DNA of 40,125 nucleotides from an uncultured Hyphomicrobiales bacterium (lineage in GTDB: Bacteria; Pseudomonadota; Alphaproteobacteria; Rhizobiales; Beijerinckiaceae): positions 1 through 40,125 of the forward strand of contig CAIKAR010000091.1 of NCBI GenBank assembly GCA_903825465.1, in the 5' to 3' direction. Shown in pieces: positions 26,550 through 34,464 of the stretch. Each line of letters begins with the position of its first letter. Position 1 is the first letter of the stretch. A program made the translations under genes and the position numbers. The notes beneath the pieces were generated by a model. The model saw only the letters and a list, made by a program, of their open reading frames with translations. It did not search any database and was not told the DNA's origin.

Positions 26550-28291
26550 GCGCGGACGCGGAAAAAAAGATCGACGCCGTCGAACTCGAAATCATCAAGG
26601 CGTCGCTCGACGGCATTGTGCAGGAAATGCAGAATTCCCTGTTTCGCACGGGGTATTCGACCATCGTGCGCGAGAGCCAGGACGCCTCCTGCGCCCTGCT
26701 CGACTCGCGCGGCGACGTGATCGCGCAGCATGTCGTGCTGCCGCTGCACATAGGCTCGTTTCCCGCCTGCTGCGCGGCGGTTCTGCGGACCTACGACGAC
26801 ATCGCCGAGGGCGACGCTTATCTCATCAACCATCCCTACGAGGGCGGCAGTCCGCACGCGCCCGACATGTGCGTGATCACGCCGGCGTTTTACAAGGGCG
26901 CGCTTGTCGGCTTCTGCGCGTCGATCGCGCACAAGGGCGACATCGGCGGGCCGGTGCCTGGATCCTGTTCCGGACAGGCCAAGGAAACCTTCAACGAGGG
27001 CCTTCATCTGCCCGCCGTGCGCTACCAGCGCGGCGGCCAGCGCATGGTCGAGATCGAGCGGATCATCGCCGCCAACAGCCGCACGCCGGAACTCGTGCTT
27101 GGCGACATCCGCGGGCAATTGGGCTGCGCCCGGCTTGGCGAACAGCGGCTGGCGGAGCTTTTCGACAAAGTGTCGGCGCCCATGGCGCTGGCGAGCTTCG
27201 ATCGCCTGATGGCGCTCGCCGAGCGGCGCATGCGCGCGGCGATTTCGGAATGGAAGGACGGGCGCTACGAGGCCGAGCGATTCGTCGACGACGACGGCGT
27301 GCGGCTCAACCAGCCCGTGCGAATCCATCTTGTCGTCGAGAAAAAGGGCGATCGCATCGTCTTTGATTTTTCCGGCAGCGACGACCAGGCCGTCGGCCCC
27401 GCCAACATCCGGCCCCCGCTGGTGCGCGCCGCGACGGCCTATTGCCTGATCGCCCTCGTCGATCCCCATATTTTCATCAACACCGGACTCATGCGCGCGT
27501 TTGAAATCGTGACGCGCGAGGGCTCGATCATGAACCCGCGTTTCCCGGCGCCGGTGAACACCTACAATCCCACCGTCCACGCGACGGTCGAGGCGGTGTT
27601 CGCGGCGCTCGCCGACATGGCGCCGGCGAAGGCGCGGGCGGATTCCTGCGGCAGCCGCTCCATCATTATCGGAGGCCGCGGCGGCCGCGCCGGCCAATCC
27701 TACGTGCAGTACGAGATCCTCGGCGGCGGCGGCGGCGCGCGCGCCGGGCAGGACGGCGCCTCCGGCACGGCGGTCAACCAGTCGAACGCCAAGATCGCGC
27801 CCATCGAAATCATCGAGAGCGAATTCCCCACGCGCCTGTTGCGCTTCGAGCTCATCAAGGATTCCGGCGGCGCGGGCGCGACCCGCGGCGGGCTTGGCAT
27901 TCGGCGCGAATACATGAATCTCGCCGACGCGCGCTTTTCGATACGCTCGACCAAGCACGTCATCGCGCCCAACGGCGCGGCGGGCGGCGGCAAGGGACGC
28001 GTCGGCGACATCGTCGTCAATCCCGGCCGCGAGGACGAGAAGCGCCTGCCGACGCGCTACGCGGATTATCCCTTGAAATCGGGCGACGGCTTTTGTCTCG
28101 ACACGCCGGGCGGCGGCGGGCTTGGCGAGGCGTTCAAGCGCGATCCCTTGGCGGTGGCGGACGATGTCAACGAAGGCTATGTGTCGGTCGAGGCCGCCGC
28201 GCGCGATTACGGCGTCGCGTTGACGCGGGCGGGCCGCGACTTCGTCGTGGACGAGGCCAGGACCGGGGCGCTGCGCGCCGCGACAAAATGA
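26546..28291 (+). CDS. Hydantoinase/oxoprolinase subunit B (HyuB-like)
   Basis: A 581-residue partner of HyuA in ATP-dependent cyclic amide opening. The family opening is DAVELEIIKASLDGIVQEM, followed by RTGYSTIVRESQDASCALLD, LINHPYEGGSPHAPDMCVITP, CASIAHKGDIGGPVPGSCSG, and Gly-rich FDFSGSDDQAVGPANIRPP. A Gly-rich stretch GGRGGRAGQSYV (near 27674) and GGGGGAR is also normal. ATG 26546 overlaps the HyuA stop (ATGA), so both subunits are made in step. The SDR gene follows after 19 bases. An in-frame upstream extension to 26390 lies inside hyuA and is not used. Confidence 0.91.
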   Translation: MSADAEKKIDAVELEIIKASLDGIVQEMQNSLFRTGYSTIVRESQDASCALLDSRGDVIAQHVVLPLHIGSFPACCAAVLRTYDDIAEGDAYLINHPYEGGSPHAPDMCVITPAFYKGALVGFCASIAHKGDIGGPVPGSCSGQAKETFNEGLHLPAVRYQRGGQRMVEIERIIAANSRTPELVLGDIRGQLGCARLGEQRLAELFDKVSAPMALASFDRLMALAERRMRAAISEWKDGRYEAERFVDDDGVRLNQPVRIHLVVEKKGDRIVFDFSGSDDQAVGPANIRPPLVRAATAYCLIALVDPHIFINTGLMRAFEIVTREGSIMNPRFPAPVNTYNPTVHATVEAVFAALADMAPAKARADSCGSRSIIIGGRGGRAGQSYVQYEILGGGGGARAGQDGASGTAVNQSNAKIAPIEIIESEFPTRLLRFELIKDSGGAGATRGGLGIRREYMNLADARFSIRSTKHVIAPNGAAGGGKGRVGDIVVNPGREDEKRLPTRYADYPLKSGDGFCLDTPGGGGLGEAFKRDPLAVADDVNEGYVSVEAAARDYGVALTRAGRDFVVDEARTGALRAATK

Positions 28292-28310
28292 ATTCGCAGG
28301 GAGAAACAGC

Positions 28311-29063
28311 ATGAAACTCAAGGGACAGGTCGCCATCGTCACCGGCGCGGGCCGCAACATCGGCGAGGACACCTCCAAGCTGCTGGCGTCGGAAGGCGCG
28401 GCCGTCGCGGTTGTCGATCTCGACAAGGCGCGCGGCGACAAGGTGGCCGCGGACATCGTGGCGGCGGGCGGCAAGGCGAAGGCCTTCGTGTGCGACGTCG
28501 GCAAGGAGGCCGACATCCAGAAATGCGTGAAGGACGTTGTGGAAGCCTTCGGGCGCGTCGACATCCTCGTCAACAACGCCGCGGTGTCGGACAACAAGAA
28601 CATGTTCGACATCACGACGGAGGAATGGAACCGCGTGCTGGCGATCACGCTGACCTCGCCGTTCCTTTTCTCGCGCGAGGTCGCGAAGGTCATGATCGCG
28701 GCGGGGCACGGCGGCAAGATCTGCAATGTCAGCTCGACCTCCGGCTATTACGGCCGCGACCGCGCGCTCGCCTACACGGCGGCCAAGGGCGGCGTCGTCA
28801 ATTTGACGAAGTCGCTCGCCATCCAGCTCGCGCCGCACAACATCCGCGTCAACGCGGTGGTGCCCAACAAGATCGGCTCGCCCGTCGGCAAGGCCGAATT
28901 CGACCCGACGCGCCCCGTGCTGAACCTCGCGGGAAGGCCCGGCGTTCCGATTGATCTCGCGCGCGCGGTGCTGTTTCTCGTGTCCGACGATTCGGAGTTC
29001 ATCGTCGCCGCGTCGTTGTTCGTCGATGGTGGCTGCAGCGCCCTGATGCCGGGCAACGCGTAA
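28311..29063 (+). CDS. SDR-family NAD(P)-dependent oxidoreductase
   Basis: A 250-residue classical short-chain dehydrogenase/reductase, cytosolic, likely tetrameric. The dinucleotide motif is TGAGRNIG (residues 11-18), NNAAV sits near residue 89 (NNAG-type), and the catalytic set is Ser in NVSSTSG and Tyr/Lys in AYTAAKGG. The acidic D after VVDLD suggests NAD preference. ATG 28311 has GGAG (28300-28303) at 7 bases. It sits between HyuB and an alpha/beta hydrolase in one operon, so it probably acts on the ring-opened product or on an alcohol/ketone intermediate. Full catalytic residues distinguish it from the SDR at 4595-5272. Confidence 0.91.
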   Translation: MKLKGQVAIVTGAGRNIGEDTSKLLASEGAAVAVVDLDKARGDKVAADIVAAGGKAKAFVCDVGKEADIQKCVKDVVEAFGRVDILVNNAAVSDNKNMFDITTEEWNRVLAITLTSPFLFSREVAKVMIAAGHGGKICNVSSTSGYYGRDRALAYTAAKGGVVNLTKSLAIQLAPHNIRVNAVVPNKIGSPVGKAEFDPTRPVLNLAGRPGVPIDLARAVLFLVSDDSEFIVAASLFVDGGCSALMPGNA

Positions 29064-29081
29064 TCAAACGAGGAAGATGAC

Positions 29082-29930
29082 ATGCACGACGCGCCGCATC
29101 ACAAGCACAAGATCGTCGAGGGACTCGAATACGCCAGGCGCGGCGCCGAGGCGCTGACCGGCGACCTCTATTTGCCCGCCGACGCTGTGAACGCGCCCTG
29201 CCTGGTCGCGGTCCACGGCGGCGCCTGGCAGCGCGGCCAGCGCGCCAACTACCGCCATCTCGGGCGTTTCCTCGCCGACAACGGCGTCGGCCTATTCGCG
29301 ATCTCGTACCGCTTCGCCCCCAAGAACCGCTTTCCCGCCGCCGTCCACGACGCGCGCGCGGGCATTCAATTCCTGCGTTCGAAGGGCGCGGGAATGGGCG
29401 TCGATCCCAACCGCATCGGCGTCATGGGCGATTCCGCCGGCGGCCATCTCGCTTCGCTGGTGGCGCTGGCGGGCGACCACGAGAATTTCAAGGGTGGCCC
29501 GGACGACGCCTATCCCGGCGTCAGCGCGCACGCGAAAGTCTGCGTGCCCGTTTACGGCGTCTACGACATGGCGGCGCAATGGGAGGCCGACCGGCTGATG
29601 TCGCCCAGCGTTAGCGGCAGCGAGGTTTTCCTGGGGCTGAGCCCCATCGACGACCGCTTCGCCTATCACAAGGCCTCGCCGATCAACTACATTTCGCACG
29701 CGTCGAAAAAGACCGCCTTCTTCCTGTGCTGGGGCGCGCGCGACGACGTGGTGGATCCCTCGCGGCAAGCCGAGCCCTTCCTCGCGGCGCTGAAGCGCGC
29801 GGATGTCAATGTGCGCACCTGCGTCGTCGATGGCCCGCACTTCTGGCTCAGCGACCCGCTCGACGAGCCCGGCAGCTTCTCGGGCTTTTTGGCGCCACGG
29901 CTGCTGCGCTTTCTGCAAGCCAACCTTTAA
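29082..29930 (+). CDS. Alpha/beta hydrolase (BD-FAE/kynurenine formamidase-like)
   Basis: A 282-residue cytosolic serine hydrolase of the esterase/lipase group that includes kynurenine formamidase-like enzymes. The oxyanion motif is HGGAW (near residue 45-49) and the nucleophile elbow G-D-S-A-G-G lies near residue 114. The likely acid is Asp in GARDDVVD and the base His in DGPHFW. No signal peptide. AGGAAG (29071-29076) precedes ATG 29082 at 5 bases. Last gene of the hyuAB operon, closed by an intrinsic terminator. An amide or ester bond of the ring-opened substrate is a plausible target; the exact reaction is not seen. Confidence 0.88.
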   Translation: MHDAPHHKHKIVEGLEYARRGAEALTGDLYLPADAVNAPCLVAVHGGAWQRGQRANYRHLGRFLADNGVGLFAISYRFAPKNRFPAAVHDARAGIQFLRSKGAGMGVDPNRIGVMGDSAGGHLASLVALAGDHENFKGGPDDAYPGVSAHAKVCVPVYGVYDMAAQWEADRLMSPSVSGSEVFLGLSPIDDRFAYHKASPINYISHASKKTAFFLCWGARDDVVDPSRQAEPFLAALKRADVNVRTCVVDGPHFWLSDPLDEPGSFSGFLAPRLLRFLQANL

Positions 29931-29940
29931 ACGGGTCAGG

Positions 29941-29970
29941 CGCCGGTGGAGTTCCTCCCCGGCGTCTTTT
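29941..29970 (+). terminator. Intrinsic terminator of hyuAB-SDR-hydrolase operon
   Basis: Stem CGCCGG-T-GGAG (29941-29951) and CTCC-CCGGCG (29955-29964) with a single bulged T and a 3-base loop, then TCTTTT (29965-29970). It begins 11 bases after the hydrolase stop. Confidence 0.8.
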
Positions 29971-29983
29971 CGGCCTTGTGTAC

Positions 29984-30001
29984 GTAATGTTATAATGTTA
30001 C
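29984..30001 (+). promoter_or_regulatory. Zur-like operator overlapping a -10 box
   Basis: GTAATGTTATAATGTTAC is a near-perfect palindrome with center TTATAA and only the inner TG pairs unmatched. It matches the known Zur box type of alphaproteobacteria. It contains TATAAT (29991-29996), a consensus -10, so Zur binding with zinc would block RNA polymerase. It lies 40 bases before the znuA-like start, which is the expected target. Confidence 0.75.
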
Positions 30002-30040
30002 ATTTTGGATGCTGATTCAGTTCCGTGAGCGGAGTAATCG

Positions 30041-30937
30041 ATGCTGTCGCGACGAAACCTATTGCGATCCGTCGCCGCCACGACGCTTTTATCGACGCGC
30101 GCCGCCCGCGCCGCCGCCACGCCGCTGAAGGTCACGGCGACGTTTTCGATTCTCGGCGACCTTGTGAAACAGGTGGGCGGCGACCGGGTGGAGGTTTTGA
30201 CTCTCGTCGGGCCGAATGGCGACGCGCATGTGTTCGAGCCCTCGCCGGCCGATTCGAAGCGCCTGGGCGCGTCCGCGGTCATTGTCGTCAACGGGCTTGG
30301 CCTCGAGGGTTGGCTGGCGCGGCTGATCAAGACATCCGGCGCCAAGGCGCCCGAAGTCGTGGCGTCCAACGGGGTCAAGCCGTTGGCGGGAATCGGCGAC
30401 GAGCGCGGCAAGTCCGATCCGCACGCTTGGCAGGACATCGGCAACGCGAAAATCTATGTGGCCAACATCCGCGACGGTCTCGCCGCCGCCGACCCCGCGA
30501 GCAAAGAGACATACGCCGCCAACGCGACCGCCTATCTCGCGAGGCTCGACGCGCTCGAAGGCGACGTTCGCGCCGCGATCGCCACAATCCCCCCGCAAAA
30601 CCGCCGCGTCATCACCACGCACGACGCCTTTGGCTATTTCGGCAAGGCCTATGGCATGGAGTTCATCGCGCCACAGGGAGTGTCGACGGAATCAGAGGCC
30701 TCGGCCCGGGACGTCGCCAAAATCATCCGGCAAATCAAGGCGCAAAAAATTCCCGCCGTTTTTCTCGAAAATGTCAGCGATCCCCGCCTGATCCAGACCA
30801 TCGCCAAGGAGTCGGGCGCGAAGGTCGGCAAGCCTTTGTTCTCAGACGCTCTGTCGCCCGCGGACGGGCCGGCGGCGACTTACGTCGATATGATGCGCAA
30901 CAACGTCGCGGCGTTCGGCGAGGCGTTGCGAAGCTGA
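30041..30937 (+). CDS. Zinc-type metal ABC binding protein (ZnuA/AztC-like), no His-rich loop
   Basis: A 298-residue periplasmic metal-binding protein (TroA/ZnuA cluster). N-terminus [17 protein letters not shown]... has a twin-arginine-like SRRNLL motif, so Tat export is possible. Probable metal ligands are H63 (DAHVFEP), H128 (DPHAW), H194 (TTHDAFG) and D269 (FSDALS). The long His-rich loop of E. coli ZnuA between H63 and H128 is absent, as in AztC-type proteins. The Zur-like operator upstream supports zinc rather than manganese. No permease or ATPase follows; the next gene is coxS-like, about 117 bases on. The partner transporter must be elsewhere. Confidence 0.88.
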   Translation: MLSRRNLLRSVAATTLLSTRAARAAATPLKVTATFSILGDLVKQVGGDRVEVLTLVGPNGDAHVFEPSPADSKRLGASAVIVVNGLGLEGWLARLIKTSGAKAPEVVASNGVKPLAGIGDERGKSDPHAWQDIGNAKIYVANIRDGLAAADPASKETYAANATAYLARLDALEGDVRAAIATIPPQNRRVITTHDAFGYFGKAYGMEFIAPQGVSTESEASARDVAKIIRQIKAQKIPAVFLENVSDPRLIQTIAKESGAKVGKPLFSDALSPADGPAATYVDMMRNNVAAFGEALRS

Positions 30938-31053
30938 GGCGGTCGGATCGTCCGCTCGCCGAGGGCGCCCCAGCGTTTTTCCCGCTTGCCTGCGGCCCCC
31001 GGCTTGGCCTATCAATCCGCGCAGCGAACGCATATGGCGTCGAAGGAGAGGTC

Positions 31054-31530
31054 ATGCCCAAAGTTTCGATGACCGTGAACGGCGCGGCCGTGAGCGGCGA
31101 CGTGGATTCCCGCACGCTGCTGGTTCAGTTCCTGCGCGAAACCCTGCGGCTCACCGGCACCCATGTCGGCTGCGACACCAGCCAGTGCGGCTGCTGCGTG
31201 GTTCACGTCAACGGCGACGCGGTGAAATCCTGCACGGCGCTGGCGATGAGCCTCGAAGGCGCCGATGTCCGCACCATCGAAGGCCTCGCCAACGGCGACC
31301 AACTGCACCCGATGCAGGAGGCCTTCCGCGAGAACCATGGTTTGCAATGCGGGTTCTGCACGCCGGGCATGATCATGACGTCGGTCGAAATGGTGAAGCG
31401 CAAGGGTTTCAACCTCGACGAGAAGACCATCCGCGAGGAGCTCGAAGGCAACTTGTGCCGTTGCACGGGCTACCACAACATCGTCAAGGCCATCGCCGCC
31501 GGCGCGCAGGCCATGGGCGCCAAGGCTTAA
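31054..31530 (+). CDS. Small [2Fe-2S] subunit, xanthine oxidase/CO dehydrogenase family (CoxS-like)
   Basis: A 158-residue electron-transfer subunit. The N-terminal plant-type ferredoxin cluster uses C40, C45, C48 and C60. The C-terminal helical cluster uses C99, C102, C135 and C137 in CGFCTPGM and [12 protein letters not shown] 31054 has GGAGAG (31045-31050) close upstream. It is followed by the FAD-binding medium subunit gene. The molybdopterin large subunit is not present in the window, although such enzymes need all three. The order S-M (usually M-S-L) is also noted. Substrate unknown; many relatives oxidise aldehydes, nicotinate or purines, not CO. Confidence 0.93.
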   Translation: MPKVSMTVNGAAVSGDVDSRTLLVQFLRETLRLTGTHVGCDTSQCGCCVVHVNGDAVKSCTALAMSLEGADVRTIEGLANGDQLHPMQEAFRENHGLQCGFCTPGMIMTSVEMVKRKGFNLDEKTIREELEGNLCRCTGYHNIVKAIAAGAQAMGAKA

Positions 31531-31590
31531 TCTCGTTTCGCCGAGGTGGTTTAAGGTCCGCTCGCGCGGTTGGGATCGAGGGAGAACGAG

Positions 31591-32388
31591 ATGTACGCTT
31601 TCACCTATCACAAGGCCGGTTCGGTGGCCGAGGCCGCCTCGCTCGCGGCGAAGCACGACGACGGCAAGCTCCTCGCCGGCGGCATGACGCTGCTGCCGAC
31701 GATGAAGCAGCGGCTCGCGCAGCCCTCCGACATCATCGACATGGGCAAGCTTGACGATCTCCGCGGCATCGAAGTCAAGGACGGCGTGGTCGCCATCAAG
31801 GCGATGACGCGCCATGTCGCGGTCGCGACCTCCGCCGAGGTGATGAAGGCGCTGCCGGCGTTGGCCGAGCTGGCGGCCGGCATCGGCGATCCCGCCGTGC
31901 GCAACCGCGGCACCATCGGAGGCTCGGTCGCCAACAACGATCCCGCCGCCGACTACCCCGCGGCCTGCCTGGCGCTCGGCGCGACGATCCACACCAACAA
32001 GCGCGCCGTCAAAGCCGACGACTTTTTCATCGGCTTGTTCGAAACCGCGCTTGAGCAGGGTGAAATCATCACCTCGATTTCGTTTCCGGTTCCCGACAAG
32101 GCGAACTATCAGAAGTTCCGCAACCCCGCGTCGCGCTACGCGATTGTCGGCGTGTTCGTCGCCAAAAAGGGCGGCGATGTCCGCGTCGCCGTGACGGGCG
32201 CGGGCGACGGCGGCGTTTTCCGCCAGAAGGATTTCGAAGCCGCGCTCGCCAAGGATTTTTCCGCCAAGGCCATCGAAAACATCAAGCAAGCCGAAAAGGG
32301 CCTGAACTCCGACATCCACGCCGACGCGGAATACCGCGCGCATTTGATCGGGGTGATGGCGCGCAGGGCGGTCGCCGCGGCGAAGTAA
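31591..32388 (+). CDS. Medium FAD-binding subunit, CO dehydrogenase family (CoxM-like)
   Basis: A 265-residue flavoprotein subunit. The FAD-binding domain includes LLAGGMTLLPTMKQRLAQP (about 33-51) and TIGGSVANNDPAADYP (about 109-124), followed by the CO_deh_flav C-terminal domain (about 165-265). The start is ATG 31591, with GGAG (31581-31584) at 6 bases; TTG 31570 is a weaker upstream option. It receives electrons from the [2Fe-2S] subunit and passes them to a quinone or other acceptor. The partner large subunit is missing from this window. An intrinsic terminator follows at 32401. Confidence 0.92.
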   Translation: MYAFTYHKAGSVAEAASLAAKHDDGKLLAGGMTLLPTMKQRLAQPSDIIDMGKLDDLRGIEVKDGVVAIKAMTRHVAVATSAEVMKALPALAELAAGIGDPAVRNRGTIGGSVANNDPAADYPAACLALGATIHTNKRAVKADDFFIGLFETALEQGEIITSISFPVPDKANYQKFRNPASRYAIVGVFVAKKGGDVRVAVTGAGDGGVFRQKDFEAALAKDFSAKAIENIKQAEKGLNSDIHADAEYRAHLIGVMARRAVAAAK

Positions 32389-32400
32389 GGTCTCGCGGAA

Positions 32401-32441
32401 CCGGGGTCGTGAAACGGCCCGGCTCTCCCCGGGTCTTTTTT
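32401..32441 (+). terminator. Intrinsic terminator after coxM-like gene
   Basis: CCGGGG (32401-32406) pairs with CCCCGG (32427-32432) over a 20-base loop, or a shorter CCCGG/CCGGG stem (32418-32422 with 32429-32433). TCTTTTTT (32434-32441) follows. It lies between coxM and the convergent hicB stop and could serve the plus strand. Confidence 0.65.
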
Positions 32442-32766
32442 ACGCGACCTTCTCCAGCGCGCCGTTGATCAGCGCGTTGATGCTTTTGTGCTCCAGCGCG
32501 GCCTTGATCGCGAGGCGGCGATGCAAGTCCGGATCGATGCGCAGCGACAGCGTCCCGGAATACGGCTTTTCCGGCTCCTCGCCTTCCGCGCGGCACCAGT
32601 CGCGATATTCGTCGATGGTGTCGCGGAAGGCCTCGCGCAACTCGTCCACGGTGCGGCCCGCGAAGTGCAGCGTCGCGCGGGTGTTGAGAACGATCCCGCT
32701 CAAAAGGCCGCTGTCGGGATCGATGTCGATTTCGGCAATATAGCCTTCATGCGTCATGGTGTTCAC
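32440..32766 (-). CDS. hicB: HicB-family antitoxin
   Basis: A 108-residue antitoxin. The N-terminal HicB fold (about 4-60) starts THEGYIAEIDIDPDSGLLSG and includes the partial RNase H-like HicB domain that masks HicA. The C-terminus, SLRIDPDLHRRLAIKAALEH and the following helix, is a ribbon-helix-helix DNA-binding domain. Start GTG 32766 overlaps the TGA of hicA (GTGA). ATG 32757 is an alternative. It is expected to bind HicA and repress the hicAB promoter. It faces the coxM gene tail to tail. Confidence 0.92.
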   Translation of the reverse strand: MNTMTHEGYIAEIDIDPDSGLLSGIVLNTRATLHFAGRTVDELREAFRDTIDEYRDWCRAEGEEPEKPYSGTLSLRIDPDLHRRLAIKAALEHKSINALINGALEKVA

Positions 32767-33017
32767 GGCTCGATCCCCGCGTCTTGGAGAAATCGACGCG
32801 CCGCCTTAAGGGCGCCTTTGTCGGTGTCCGGCTTTGGGTGCGGTCGGTGAAAGACCGCGCGCTGACTGTTCAGTTTCACGTTCATTCTAGAGCCACGCCC
32901 TTCGGATATCTTTCCGCCCAAAGCTTCAAACAAGTTTTCCACATCGGCCCAACGCACATCCGCTCGAATGGGTTCGTCGAAAATCGCTTCGAGTGTTTTC
33001 CGTTGTCGAGCGTTCAT
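32763..33017 (-). CDS. hicA: HicA-family toxin (mRNA interferase)
   Basis: An 84-residue double-stranded-RNA-binding-fold toxin that cleaves mRNA independently of the ribosome. The family opening is MNARQRKTLEAIFDEP, followed by GSRMNV and the catalytic His in FHRPHP (near residue 57). ATG 33017 has no Shine-Dalgarno sequence and lies at the position of the predicted transcription start, so translation may be leaderless. It is the first gene, with hicB immediately downstream. Confidence 0.92.
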   Translation of the reverse strand: MNARQRKTLEAIFDEPIRADVRWADVENLFEALGGKISEGRGSRMNVKLNSQRAVFHRPHPKPDTDKGALKAARRFLQDAGIEP

Positions 33018-33022
33018 GGGTT

Positions 33023-33051
33023 ATGATACCAAACTTCGATACCATTCGCAA
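33023..33051 (-). promoter_or_regulatory. hicAB promoter with direct repeat in spacer
   Basis: On the minus strand, -35 TTGCGA (33051-33046), a 17-base spacer and -10 TATCAT (33028-33023). TGGTATC occurs twice, at 33044-33038 and 33031-33025, 13 bases apart, inside the spacer and overlapping the -10. These are candidate HicB operator half-sites. The -10 is only 6 bases before ATG 33017. Confidence 0.6.
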
Positions 33052-33118
33052 TGTGTATGATTTCGCGCTGGCATTGCCTCGGTTGCGCTTGCCATTCCCA
33101 CCAATGCCGCGAATGCTG

Positions 33119-34306
33119 TCACGCCGTCCCCCGCAGCCGCTCAAACCCCTTTTCCAAATCCGCCGTCAAGTCTTCGAAATCCTCAAGGCCGACCTGAAAC
33201 CGGAGGGCCGGACCACCCGGATTCCAGATCGTCGCCGTTCGGTAGCTCGCGCAGTTGAACGGGATGACGAGGCTTTCGAAGCCGCCCCACGAGTAGCCCA
33301 TGCCGAACAGTTCGAGACCGTCGAGCATGGCGGCCACCGCCTTTTCGGGGACGGGTTTCAAGATGATCGAGAACAATCCTGAAGATCCGGAGAAATCCCG
33401 CTTCCAGATCGCGTGGCCGGGATGCGAGGGCAGGGCGGGGTGCAGCACCTCTTTCACTTCCGGACGCGCGGCGAACCAGTACGCGAGCGCCAGTCCCCGC
33501 CGCTCGGCTTCGCGCAGGCGCAGTTCCATGGTCCGCAACCCGCGCAGCGCGAGGAAAATGTCCTCCGGTCCCGCGCACATGGCGAAACAGTCGTAGGTCT
33601 CGCGCAGGCGCTTTCGCCAGGCCTCGTTGGCCGACACCATCCCCATCATCAAATCGGAGTGGCCGGACAGGTATTTCGTGCCGGCTTCGATCGCGAGGTC
33701 GACGCCGTGCTCGTGCGGCGGAAAAAACAGCGGCGTCGCCCAGGTGTTGTCCATGATCGCGCAAGCGCCGATTTTACGCGCGGCGGCGGCGATGGCGGGC
33801 ACGTCCTGCATCTCGAAGCTCTGCGACCCCGGCGCCTCCATCAGCACAAGGCTGGTGTTGGGGCGGAAGAGCGCTTCGATTCCGGCGCCAACCTGGGGAT
33901 CGAAATACTGGGTCTCGACGCCCATGCGTTTGAGGATGGTGTCGCAGAACTGCCGCGTCGGGAGATAGGCGGAATCGGCGACGAGAATATGGTCTCCGGA
34001 TTTCGCCGCCGTCAGCAGCGCCAGCGCGATCGCCGCCAGGCCCGTTGGCGCGAGCACGGTTTGCGCCGCGCCGGATATTTCCGTCCAGGCGTTCTCCAGC
34101 GCCTCGCTCGAAGGCGTGCCTTTGGTGCCGTAGGAATAGCGTTGCGTGCGGGCCGACAAGGACGCGTAGGTCGGGAACAGCACCGTCGAGCCCCGCCACG
34201 GCGGCATGTTGACGAAGCCGTGCTGCTCCTCCGGGTCGCGCCCGGCGTGGACGAGCCGCGTGCCGCGACCAATTTTTCGGCGGGTCTCCGGCGTCAGTTT
34301 GCTCAT
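33119..34306 (-). CDS. metC: Cystathionine beta-lyase-like PLP enzyme (Cys/Met metabolism)
   Basis: A 395-residue pyridoxal-phosphate fold type I enzyme (Cys/Met metabolism PLP family), cytosolic. Expected to cleave cystathionine to homocysteine, pyruvate and ammonia, or a related C-S lyase reaction. The PLP Lys is K211 in EAGTKYLSGHSD, with D186 in MDNTWATP; an RYSYGTKGTPSSEALE block lies near 56-72. ATG 34306 is used, with only a weak GGA upstream; an in-frame extension to 34465 is not supported. Diverges from aapJ across 158 bases. No SAM-type riboswitch could be recognised in this leader. Confidence 0.9.
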   Translation of the reverse strand: MSKLTPETRRKIGRGTRLVHAGRDPEEQHGFVNMPPWRGSTVLFPTYASLSARTQRYSYGTKGTPSSEALENAWTEISGAAQTVLAPTGLAAIALALLTAAKSGDHILVADSAYLPTRQFCDTILKRMGVETQYFDPQVGAGIEALFRPNTSLVLMEAPGSQSFEMQDVPAIAAAARKIGACAIMDNTWATPLFFPPHEHGVDLAIEAGTKYLSGHSDLMMGMVSANEAWRKRLRETYDCFAMCAGPEDIFLALRGLRTMELRLREAERRGLALAYWFAARPEVKEVLHPALPSHPGHAIWKRDFSGSSGLFSIILKPVPEKAVAAMLDGLELFGMGYSWGGFESLVIPFNCASYRTATIWNPGGPALRFQVGLEDFEDLTADLEKGFERLRGTA

Positions 34307-34464
34307 GAGGAATATCCAATGCGCGCCGCGGCGGCGGGTTGGCCAAAAGAAAGCTCGCGCGCCGCTTGACCTGCGGTCGCAATGCGCATGAGATACGGGG
34401 GGATCACGGGATTGCCAACGGTTTCCGCCGCGGGACCGGTGGATATCGGTCGGGGAGCGACGCA

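Noticed and set aside
26402-28726. 774-codon minus-strand frame opposite hyuB
   Set aside because: Antisense to hyuB and the SDR gene, both motif-rich. The predicted peptide is rich in His, Arg and Asp without a recognisable domain.
30025-31053. In-frame upstream extension of the coxS-like gene into znuA
   Set aside because: It overlaps the znuA-like gene in another frame and lacks motif content. ATG 31054 has its own GGAGAG site and the known CoxS N-terminus.
34307-34464. SAM-type riboswitch before the cystathionine-lyase-like gene
   Set aside because: No SAM-II-like conserved sequence or pseudoknot could be found in this leader by eye.
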